From NCBI GenBank assembly GCA_030538085.1, contig JAUNUR010000030.1:1-35246 (forward strand): a DNA stretch of 35,246 bases, written 5' to 3'. Every line of letters begins with the position of its first letter. Within the stretch, counting starts at the first letter, position 1. A program made the position numbers and the translations under genes. This DNA comes from Pseudomonadota bacterium (GTDB taxonomy: Bacteria; Pseudomonadota; Gammaproteobacteria; Burkholderiales; Burkholderiaceae_C). A model generated the notes under the pieces. The model had not been told where the DNA came from. It did no database searches and worked only from the letters and a program-made list of their open reading frames with translations. Below are positions 24,385-31,228 of the stretch, one piece after another.

Positions 24385-25080
24385 TCAGCCCCCGCCCAGG
24401 CGCTGCCCAGCGGGAAAGGCGTGCGGCTGCAGCGCGCCGCCCAGCGTCGGCGGCACGACCATGGGCGCCTGCATGGCACCGCTGATGGGTTGTTGCGCAC
24501 CCGCCGGCGTTTGCATGGGAGCCTGCAACTGCACCGGCATCTGGGGCTGCTGCTGCGCACCAGGCACGAACGGCACCGCGCCTGGCGCCGGGCGCGGCGG
24601 CGCCACGGCATCTCCGGCGGTGGAGCGGGTATCCAGCGGCGGCATTTCCAGCCGCGCCTCGCGATCACCCGCGGCGATGACCGCCACGCGCGGCGTCACC
24701 GCGCGCACCGTCCAGTCACCTTCCACGCCATCCAGCTTGGCGCCCACGCGCACCGGCTTGGCGGCCTGGCCGTCGATGGCGATCAGCGCCGCGCCGCGCC
24801 CGTCGTGCGTGACGATACCGCGCAGCGCCAGCCGGTTCAGCACGTCGGCTGCCGGCGCGGCGGTGGCTACCGCCGTCTCCCGCGCGCCCAGCGCGCGCGC
24901 CACCATCTGGGTGTCCACCGCCACGCCTCCGGCCGGTGGGCCACCGGCCACCGCGGCATCGGGCCGCTGAGGGCCACTGCCCAGGCGAAGTCCCCAGAAC
25001 AACGCGCTGCCCGCCGTCAGCGCCCAGATGGCCAAGGTGACCAGGCCCGCCGTGACGCGGGGAGACAAACGTCCGTTCAT
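24385..25080 (-). CDS. gspC: Type II secretion system protein GspC
   Basis: 231 residues. A short cytoplasmic start, one membrane helix (about 11-31, VTAGLVTLAIWALTAGSALF), a linker, then a homology-region (HR) domain at about 80-150 (NRLALRGIVTHDGRGAALIAIDGQAAKPVRVG). GspC links the inner-membrane platform to the outer-membrane secretin through this HR domain. No PDZ domain or coiled coil follows; instead the last 70 residues are rich in Pro, Gln, Met and Ala (for example QQQPQMPVQLQAPMQTP). It is divergent from gspG, 77 bases apart from start to start, an arrangement that separates it from the main operon but allows shared control. Confidence 0.85.
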   Translation of the reverse strand: MNGRLSPRVTAGLVTLAIWALTAGSALFWGLRLGSGPQRPDAAVAGGPPAGGVAVDTQMVARALGARETAVATAAPAADVLNRLALRGIVTHDGRGAALIAIDGQAAKPVRVGAKLDGVEGDWTVRAVTPRVAVIAAGDREARLEMPPLDTRSTAGDAVAPPRPAPGAVPFVPGAQQQPQMPVQLQAPMQTPAGAQQPISGAMQAPMVVPPTLGGALQPHAFPAGQRLGGG

Positions 25081-25157
25081 GGGCGAAGCAGGTGGGTGCG
25101 TGTCATGATCCGGCGATTATCATTGAAGCGACTTCAGACTTTCGTCTTCACCCCAAC

Positions 25158-25601
25158 ATGACTGCATTGCCCCGCCTTGCCACCGGCCCGCGCCGCGCCG
25201 CTGGTTTCACCCTGATCGAGTTGATGGTGGTGCTGGTCATCATCGGCGTGCTGGCCGCGCTGATCGTGCCCAACGTGCTCGACCGCACCGACGACGCCCG
25301 CGCCACCGCCGCCCGCACCGATGTGCACAACATCATGCAGGCGCTCAAGCTCTACAAGCTCGACAACCACCGCTTTCCCACCGCCGAGCAGGGTTTGCAG
25401 GCGCTCATCGCGCGCCCCACCACGGAGCCAGCGCCCATCAACTGGAAACCCTATCTGGAGAAGCTGCCCGCCGATCCCTGGGGCCGCCCCTACCAGTACC
25501 TCAACCCGGGCATCAAGGGCGAGGTGGACGTGATGAGCTTCGGCGCCGACGGCGCCAGCGGCGGCGACGGCAAGAACGCCGACATCGGCAGCTGGCAATG
25601 A
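25158..25601 (+). CDS. gspG: Type II secretion major pseudopilin GspG
   Basis: 147 residues. A basic 16-residue leader ends in the prepilin peptidase site G|FTLIE, followed by the hydrophobic helix ELMVVLVIIGVLAALIVPNVL and a globular domain with LYKLDNHRFPTAEQGLQAL, LPADPWGRPYQYLNPG and a calcium-loop-like end. GspG forms the main body of the secretion pseudopilus. The start at 25158 is used because the in-frame extension to 25092 would overlap the divergent promoter region. First gene of the gspGHIJKLMNDE run. Confidence 0.95.
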   Translation: MTALPRLATGPRRAAGFTLIELMVVLVIIGVLAALIVPNVLDRTDDARATAARTDVHNIMQALKLYKLDNHRFPTAEQGLQALIARPTTEPAPINWKPYLEKLPADPWGRPYQYLNPGIKGEVDVMSFGADGASGGDGKNADIGSWQ

Positions 25602-25638
25602 CCCCGCGCGCGGCTTGCACGCGCCGGTTCCATTCCCC

Positions 25639-26232
25639 ATGACCGCGAACCTGCACCCCGTGCCAAGTCCGGCGTGCAGCGCCAGCCCGCGCCAGTGCAC
25701 GCCGCTGCCTGATCGAACGGCGGCAGAGCAGGCCATGCCAGCGGTCGCCGCGGAGCGGGCTTGGCCCGGCCGCTGGCGACGTCCCCCCCTGGGGGGAAGG
25801 CGCGCAGCGCCTCAGGGGGGATTCACATTGATCGAACTGATGGTCGTGGTGGCCGTCATCGCCTTGGGGACGGCCGTGGCCTCGCTGGCGCTGCGCGACA
25901 ACGAAGGCGCGGTGCTGGCGCGTGATGCCGAGCGGCTGGCCGCGCTGCTGGAGTCGGCCCGCGCCCAATCGCGCGCCGCTGGCGTGCCGGTGCGCTGGCG
26001 CGCCACCGCCAACGGCTTCGTCTTCGAGGGGCTGCCGGCCAGCGCCGCGCCCCTGCCCACGCAGTGGCTGAACGCGGAAACCACCGCCATCGGCAACGCA
26101 CCGCTGATGCTTGGCCCCGACCCGATCATTGCCGCCCAGGCCGTGGTGCTGCACCGCGCCGGCACCAGCCAGCCGCAAATGCGCGTGGCCACCGACGGGC
26201 TGCGGCCATTCAGCGTGGAGCAAATCCAGTGA
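25639..26232 (+). CDS. gspH: Type II secretion minor pseudopilin GspH
   Basis: 197 residues from the first ATG; TTG at 25615 and ATG at 25735 are alternative starts. The prepilin peptidase site G|FTLIELMVVV is followed by a minor-pseudopilin domain (LRDNEGAVLARDAERLAALLESARAQ, typical of GspH). Unusual: the leader before the cleavage site is 61 residues from 25639 or 29 from 25735, compared with the usual 6-30, and 25735-25826 matches an extragenic repeat found elsewhere in the window. A start at 25735 would give a leader of more usual size; neither start has a strong ribosome binding site. The stop overlaps the gspI start by four bases. Confidence 0.85.
   Translation: MTANLHPVPSPACSASPRQCTPLPDRTAAEQAMPAVAAERAWPGRWRRPPLGGRRAAPQGGFTLIELMVVVAVIALGTAVASLALRDNEGAVLARDAERLAALLESARAQSRAAGVPVRWRATANGFVFEGLPASAAPLPTQWLNAETTAIGNAPLMLGPDPIIAAQAVVLHRAGTSQPQMRVATDGLRPFSVEQIQ
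25735..25826 (-). repeat. GAGTCGCC-type repeat, copy 2, inside gspH
   Basis: Read on the minus strand this shows the same order of blocks as 9129-9236 and 30145-30236: CCCCCTGAGGCGCTGCG, CGCCTTCCCCCC, the G/C run, and CCGCTGGCATG-type end. It codes for the GspH leader (GRWRRPPLGGRRAAPQGG). Confidence 0.6.
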
Positions 26233-26606
26233 TCCCCATCACGCCACGCGCACGCGGCTGCGGCGGCTTCACCCTGGTCGAGGTCATGGTGGCGCTGGCC
26301 ATCACGGCCATCGCGCTGGTGGCCGGGCTGAAGGCCACCGCCGCGCTGACCGACAACGCCAGCCGCCAGGGCGCGGTGCTGCTGGCCCAGTTGTGCGCCG
26401 AGAACACGCTGGTGGAGCTGCGGCTGGCGCGCCAGTTGCCAGGCGTGGGCGATTTCACCAACGACTGCACCCAGGCCGGGCGCGCCCTGCAAGTCACGCA
26501 GACCGTGCGCCCCACGCCCAACCCCCGCTTTCGCCGCGTGGACGTGATGGTGCACGAGGGCAATCATTCCATCGTGCGGGTGACCACCATCGTGGGGAAC
26601 AACTGA
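26229..26606 (+). CDS. gspI: Type II secretion minor pseudopilin GspI
   Basis: 125 residues. The leader of about 14 residues ends in G|FTLVEVMVALAI, followed by the minor pseudopilin domain with LCAENTLVELRL, usual for GspI, which starts the pseudopilus tip complex with GspJ and GspK. It uses a GTG start at 26229 that overlaps the gspH stop by four bases (GTGA). The stop overlaps the gspJ ATG by one base. Confidence 0.93.
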   Translation: MIPITPRARGCGGFTLVEVMVALAITAIALVAGLKATAALTDNASRQGAVLLAQLCAENTLVELRLARQLPGVGDFTNDCTQAGRALQVTQTVRPTPNPRFRRVDVMVHEGNHSIVRVTTIVGNN

Positions 26607-27373
26607 TGGCGCCCCGCACGCACCCGATCATTGCTATTGATAGAGTAGCTACCAGCGCCCGCCGGAAGGGCGCGAACGCCCAATTTGCCTTGAAACCCAA
26701 CGGCTTCACCTTGATCGAGGTGCTGGTCGCGCTCGCCATCATGGCCGTGATGGCCGTGATGACCTGGCGCGGCATCGACGGCATGACGCGCGCGCAGGCC
26801 GCCACGCACCGCTACACCGACGACGTGCTCACCCTGCAGGCCGGCCTGACCCAGTGGCGCACCGACCTGGACGCCATGATGACCTGGCCCACCCCCACCG
26901 GCGACAACCCCCCCGGCCTGGCCGGCATGCGCAGCCTGGCGTGGGACGGCAGCGTGCTGCGCGTCACCCGCATGCTCACCGATACCCCCGCCGCCGGCCT
27001 GCGCGTGGTGGCGTGGTCGCGCCGTCCGGGCGACGGGCAATGGCTGCGCTGGCAATCGGCGCCGGTGCGCTCGCACCTGGCCTGGACCACCGCCTGGGAC
27101 GATGCCGCCCGCTGGGCACAGACGGGCGCGCCGGCCGGCCCGCAACAGGCTGGCGCGCAGGCCGTGGCCCTGGCCGCCACCAGCGAATGGCAGTTGCATT
27201 ACTACCGCGCCAACGCCTGGACCAACCCGCTGTCCAGCGCATCGGCGGGTCAGGACGACACCAACGCGCTGCCGGACGGCATCCGCCTGATGATCACCCT
27301 GGCGCCGGGTCAGAGCCTGTCCGGGCCGATGGTGATCGACTGGGTGCGCCCCGATCTGGGAGGCCGCCCATGA
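26606..27373 (+). CDS. gspJ: Type II secretion minor pseudopilin GspJ
   Basis: 255 residues. The prepilin site NG|FTLIEVLVALAIMAVMAVMTWRG lies after a 33-residue leader, then the GspJ domain (WRTDLDAMMTWPTP, LAGMRSLAWDG, and a final GPMVIDWVRPDLGG). GspJ caps the pseudopilus with GspI and GspK. Unusual: leader residues about 9-28 are encoded by an ATAGCTAC-type repeat (26630-26690) that occurs between genes elsewhere in the window. The ATG at 26606 is joined to the gspI stop (TGATG). The stop overlaps the gspK start by four bases. Confidence 0.92.
   Translation: MAPRTHPIIAIDRVATSARRKGANAQFALKPNGFTLIEVLVALAIMAVMAVMTWRGIDGMTRAQAATHRYTDDVLTLQAGLTQWRTDLDAMMTWPTPTGDNPPGLAGMRSLAWDGSVLRVTRMLTDTPAAGLRVVAWSRRPGDGQWLRWQSAPVRSHLAWTTAWDDAARWAQTGAPAGPQQAGAQAVALAATSEWQLHYYRANAWTNPLSSASAGQDDTNALPDGIRLMITLAPGQSLSGPMVIDWVRPDLGGRP
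26630..26690 (+). repeat. ATAGCTAC-type repeat, copy 3, inside gspJ
   Basis: ATTGCTATTGATAGAGTAGCTACCAGCGC... continues into a short loop and CCAATTTGCC, the same frame as the extragenic copies at 10644-10697 and 4461-4516. Here it is translated as part of the GspJ leader. Confidence 0.6.
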
Positions 27374-28350
27374 AGCCACGCCGCCAGACAGGCGCGGCCT
27401 TGCTGGCCGCCATGATCACGGTGACCCTGGTGGCCACGCTGGCGGCCGCGGCGCTGTGGCGGCAGTGGCGCGGCGTCGAGGTGGAGGGCGCCGAGCGCGC
27501 GCGGGTGCAGTCGTCCTGGCTGCTCACCGGCGCGCTCGACTGGGGACGGCTGATCCTGTCGGGCGACTTCAGCGAAGACCGCAAGAAGAACCTGTACGTC
27601 GATCACCTGGGCGAGCCCTGGGCGGTGCCGCTGGCCGAGGCGCGCCTGTCCACCTTCCTGGCGGCCGGCGAAGCCCAGGCCGGCGACGACCGCGACGCCT
27701 TCCTCTCCGGCCAGGTGACAGACCTTCAATCGCGCCTGAACGTGATGAACCTGCTGGTGGGCGATGCCAACACCCGCCTGAAGACGTATGTGCGCTTCGA
27801 GCAATTGTTCGACATGCTCCGCTTGCGGAGCGGCGAGCTGGGCATGCTGCACGACAACCTGCAGCGCGCCAGCGAGGCCATGCAGGCCGACGCCTCCGAC
27901 GGCAACGACGCGCCGCTGCTGCCACGCCGCTTCGACCAGCTGGCCTGGCTGGGCCTGTCGCCCGAGTCGCTGGAGACGCTGCGCCCCTACCTCACCGTGC
28001 TGCCGGCGGGCGAGGTCATCACCCCGGTCAACGTCAACACCGCGCTCGCCCCCGTGCTGGCGGCGGCCCTGCAAATCAACGCGGCGGACGCGCAGCGTCT
28101 CATCGCCGAGCGCGAACGCGAATTCTTCAGGGCCGGCGACCCGCGCCTGCCAGCCAGCGCCAACAACGGCTGGACCAGCGTCAATTCCGCCTTCTTCGAA
28201 ATCCGCGGCCGCCTGCGGCTGGACGACGTGGCGCTGGAAGAAGTGTCCGTGGTGCAGCGCAACCCGCCCAATCGCAACGCGGTGGTCACGCTGTGGCGCG
28301 AGCGCACGGCGCTGACGGTGTCCGCCGCCAACGCCACGCCCACGCGCTGA
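27370..28350 (+). CDS. gspK: Type II secretion minor pseudopilin GspK
   Basis: 326 residues, the large minor pseudopilin. A short leader (MKPRRQTG) leads into a hydrophobic helix AALLAAMITVTLVATLAAAAL that lacks the Glu at position 5, as is normal in GspK. The long alpha-helical insertion typical of the family is present (VTDLQSRLNVMNLLVGD ... LAWLGLSPESLETLRPYLTVLP with TPVNVNTA). Sits at the pseudopilus tip. The ATG overlaps the gspJ stop (ATGA). Confidence 0.93.
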   Translation: MKPRRQTGAALLAAMITVTLVATLAAAALWRQWRGVEVEGAERARVQSSWLLTGALDWGRLILSGDFSEDRKKNLYVDHLGEPWAVPLAEARLSTFLAAGEAQAGDDRDAFLSGQVTDLQSRLNVMNLLVGDANTRLKTYVRFEQLFDMLRLRSGELGMLHDNLQRASEAMQADASDGNDAPLLPRRFDQLAWLGLSPESLETLRPYLTVLPAGEVITPVNVNTALAPVLAAALQINAADAQRLIAEREREFFRAGDPRLPASANNGWTSVNSAFFEIRGRLRLDDVALEEVSVVQRNPPNRNAVVTLWRERTALTVSAANATPTR

Positions 28351-28399
28351 GCCCCCGCAGAAGCCGCGCCACACCCTCCTACAATCGCCCCGACCCGCC

Positions 28400-29626
28400 A
28401 TGAGCCTGCTGCTTCTTACCCTGCCGCCCGGTGCTCCGGGCAATTACGGCCACGCCACGTCCAACGACGGCCAGACACTGTCCGCGCACGGCAGCGCGGC
28501 GGTGGCGCTGCTGCCGCCCGCGGGCCGCGGGGTCGAGGTGGTCGCCATGGTGCCCGCCACGCAACTGTCGTGGCACCGCGTGTCCCTGCCCAAGGGCGTT
28601 GGCCCGGGCTCGCCCCGGCTGCGCGCCACGCTGGTCGGCCTGCTGGAAGACCAGTTGCTGGACGACGCCGAGCAGTTGCACTTCGCCATCGACCCCGACG
28701 CCAGCGCGGGCGCCACGGCGTGGGTGGCCGTGTGCGACAAGGCCTGGCTCGTCGCGCACCTGCAAGCGCTGGACGCGGCCCAGCGCCCCGTGGCGCGCAT
28801 CGTGCCCGAACTGCACCCGCGCGCGGGCGATGCCCAGCTGACGGTGACCGGCGAGCCCGAGCGCCCCCTGGCCCTGATGAGCGGCAACGCCGTACCCGGC
28901 GGCGCGCAGGCATTGCCGCTCGGCCCTGGCACGGTGGCCCTGCTGCAAGGTATTGCCACCGCCGCCGATGGCGCCACCGCGCCCGACGTGCTGGCCGAAC
29001 CCGCCGTGGCCGAACTGGCCGAGCAGGCGCTGGGGCGGCAGGTCACCATCGTGGCTCCCGCGCAGCGCTTGCTGGCCGCCAGCCGCTCGCGCTGGGACCT
29101 GGCCCAGCTGGACCTGGCCCGCACCGGCCGCGCCCGTGCCGCCAAGCGCGCCGGCGCCGTGTGGCGCGATTTCCTGTACGCCCCGCTGTGGCGGCCCGCC
29201 CGCTGGGGCCTGGCGCTGCTGCTGCTGGCGCACCTGGCCGGCCTGAACCTGTGGGCCTGGCGCACGCAGCAAGAGCTGCAGACACGCCGCACGCAGATCA
29301 GCCAGACGCTGACCGACACTTTTCCCAACGTGAAGGTGGTGGTCGACGCGCCGGTGCAAATGGGCCGCGAGGTGGCCGCGCTGCGCCAGGCAACGGGCGC
29401 CGCGTCGGCCCGCGACCTGGAGCCGATGCTGGTGGCTTTCGGTCAATCCGCCCACGGCGCCACGGCGCCGACGGCCATCGAATTCTCGGCGGGTGAATTG
29501 CGCGCCAAGGGCGTGCAGGTGGCCGCCAGCGACCTGGCGCAAGCCAACGAGCGCCTGCGTCCGCTGGGCTACCAATTGCAGTCGGACGCCGAGTCCGTGG
29601 TGCTGCGGCCGGAGACCACGCCATGA
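28400..29626 (+). CDS. gspL: Type II secretion system protein GspL
   Basis: 408 residues. The cytoplasmic part (1-about 262) has the actin-like GspL fold, with VVAMVPATQLSWHRVSLP and LEDQLLDDAEQLHFAI as typical segments. One membrane helix (about 267-288, WGLALLLLAHLAGLNLWAW) and a periplasmic ferredoxin-like C-terminal domain follow. GspL recruits the GspE ATPase to the inner membrane and partners GspM. It lies 49 bases after gspK; no ribosome binding site is clear. The stop overlaps the gspM ATG (ATGA). Confidence 0.9.
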   Translation: MSLLLLTLPPGAPGNYGHATSNDGQTLSAHGSAAVALLPPAGRGVEVVAMVPATQLSWHRVSLPKGVGPGSPRLRATLVGLLEDQLLDDAEQLHFAIDPDASAGATAWVAVCDKAWLVAHLQALDAAQRPVARIVPELHPRAGDAQLTVTGEPERPLALMSGNAVPGGAQALPLGPGTVALLQGIATAADGATAPDVLAEPAVAELAEQALGRQVTIVAPAQRLLAASRSRWDLAQLDLARTGRARAAKRAGAVWRDFLYAPLWRPARWGLALLLLAHLAGLNLWAWRTQQELQTRRTQISQTLTDTFPNVKVVVDAPVQMGREVAALRQATGAASARDLEPMLVAFGQSAHGATAPTAIEFSAGELRAKGVQVAASDLAQANERLRPLGYQLQSDAESVVLRPETTP

Positions 29627-30138
29627 GCCGCCCGCAAGCACCCCGTGGGCCTGGCCGCGTCGCGGCAGCCTGGGCGCGGCTGGATGCGCGCGAACGCCGG
29701 CTGGTGGCCCTGGCCGCCACCGTGGTGGGCCTGGCCCTGCTGTGGTGGGTGGGGCTGGCGCCCGCCCTGCGCACCCTGCGCGAAGCCGGCCCGCAGCGCC
29801 AGGCACTGCAAGCACAGGCGCAGCAGATGCAGCAGCTGAAAACCGAGGCCGAAGCCCTGAAGGCCCTGCCCCGCATGAGTCGCGACGAGGCGTTGCGCGC
29901 CCTGGAAGCCAGCGTCAAGCAGCGGCTGCGCGACACCGGCCAGCTCAGCGTGGTGGGCGACCGCGCCAACGTGGTGCTCAAGCAAACCCCGGCCGACGCG
30001 CTGGCCCAATGGCTGGCCGACGCGCGCATGAACGCCCGCGCCACCCCCGTCGATGCACGCCTGACCCGTGGCGCCGGCACCGCGCCCGGCGCCCCCGTGC
30101 TGTGGAGTGGCTCACTGTCGTTGAGCCTGCCGCAATGA
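29623..30138 (+). CDS. gspM: Type II secretion system protein GspM
   Basis: 171 residues. A basic N-terminus, one membrane helix (about 25-43, LVALAATVVGLALLWWVGL), a helical/coiled stretch rich in Gln and Ala (QALQAQAQQMQQLKTEAEALKAL), then a small periplasmic ferredoxin-like domain (TGQLSVVGDRANVVLKQTPADALAQWL is cut here in words: residues about 105-130). Normal GspM plan and length; partner of GspL. Start overlaps the gspL stop by four bases. Confidence 0.9.
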   Translation: MSRPQAPRGPGRVAAAWARLDARERRLVALAATVVGLALLWWVGLAPALRTLREAGPQRQALQAQAQQMQQLKTEAEALKALPRMSRDEALRALEASVKQRLRDTGQLSVVGDRANVVLKQTPADALAQWLADARMNARATPVDARLTRGAGTAPGAPVLWSGSLSLSLPQ

Positions 30139-30144
30139 ATCTCC

Positions 30145-30236
30145 CCCTGAGTCGCCTGCGGCGCCTTCCCCCCTGGAGGACAACGCTGGTGGCCGGCGCA
30201 GGTCCGGCCACGGCGTTCCCGCATGGCCTGCGCCGC
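30145..30236 (+). repeat. GAGTCGCC-type extragenic repeat, copy 3
   Basis: Fills most of the 151-base gap between gspM and gspN: GAGTCGCCTGCGGC, CCTTCCCCCC, CCGGCGCAGGTCCGGCC, GCATGGCCTGCGCCGCGGCC. Same block order as 9129-9236. It breaks an otherwise tightly overlapped operon. Confidence 0.7.
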
Positions 30237-30289
30237 GGCCTTTGGAAAGTTGACGTTGCCGGCGCAGCAGCACGCATGGAGCAACCAGC

Positions 30290-31099
30290 ATGACCGCGCG
30301 GCGCCGACAACCCGCTGCCGCGCCCGCCGCCCGCGCCCCTTGGGGCTGGGCGCTGGCGGGCACACTGATCGGCGCGGCTTTCATGCTGGTCACCCAGGCG
30401 CCGGCCCGCTGGCTGGCCGCCGGCGTGGCGCACGCCACCAACGGCATGGTGCTGCTGACCGAGCCGCAGGGCAGCGTCTGGACCGGCTCGGCCCGGCTGG
30501 TGCTGACGGGCGGCTCCGGCAGCCAGGGCAGCACCGCCCTGCCCGGTCGCGTGCAATGGCGGCTGTCGCCCGCGCTGCCCGGCGTGCGGGCCGCGGTGAC
30601 GGCCGACTGCTGCACCCCCGACACACCGCTGGATCTGCGCATCGCCCCGCGCTGGGGTGGCGCGCGCATCACCCTGGCCGACAGCCAGACCCAATGGCCG
30701 TCGGCCCTGCTGACCGGCCTGGGCACGCCCTGGAACACCATCCAGCCCGAGGGCGAGCTGACGCTGACCACCCACGGGCTGGCCGCCGAATGGCTGGCCG
30801 GACGCCTGAACCTGGCGGGTCGGGCGGAAATGACCGCCCGCCACATCTCGTCCCGCCTGTCCACTCTGCGGCCCATGGGCTCGTACCGGCTGGCCGTGAA
30901 CGGCGGCGATGCCGTCGGGCTGGAACTGTCGACCCTGGACGGCAGCCTGCGCATGACCGGCAGCGGCCAGTGGGTGGGTGGGCGGCTGCGCTTCAGCGGC
31001 GAGGCCAGCGCCGCGCCCGGCATGGAAGCGCAACTGGCCAATCTGCTCAACATCCTCGGCCGCCGGCAAGGCGACCGTGCCATCATTTCACTGGGCTGA
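30290..31099 (+). CDS. gspN: Type II secretion system protein GspN
   Basis: 269 residues. One membrane helix near the start (about 17-37, WGWALAGTLIGAAFMLVTQAP), then a periplasmic domain of the GspN type (LLTEPQGSVWTGSARLVL, GRVQWRLSPAL, WLAGRLNLAGRAEM). GspN is an accessory part of the inner-membrane platform found in Burkholderiales and Xanthomonadales. GGAG lies about ten bases before the ATG. It follows gspM after a repeat-filled gap and precedes gspD by 129 bases. Confidence 0.88.
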   Translation: MTARRRQPAAAPAARAPWGWALAGTLIGAAFMLVTQAPARWLAAGVAHATNGMVLLTEPQGSVWTGSARLVLTGGSGSQGSTALPGRVQWRLSPALPGVRAAVTADCCTPDTPLDLRIAPRWGGARITLADSQTQWPSALLTGLGTPWNTIQPEGELTLTTHGLAAEWLAGRLNLAGRAEMTARHISSRLSTLRPMGSYRLAVNGGDAVGLELSTLDGSLRMTGSGQWVGGRLRFSGEASAAPGMEAQLANLLNILGRRQGDRAIISLG

Positions 31100-31228
31100 G
31101 CCACCCGCCAGCCCCCCCCGCCAAGACCCGGTCCGTCCATGGTTCATCTACATCACCGCAAACGCCTGTCCCCAGGACATGGCGGCCCAGCCGCTACATT
31201 AGCCCCAGCTTGCCACGCCGACTCCCCT

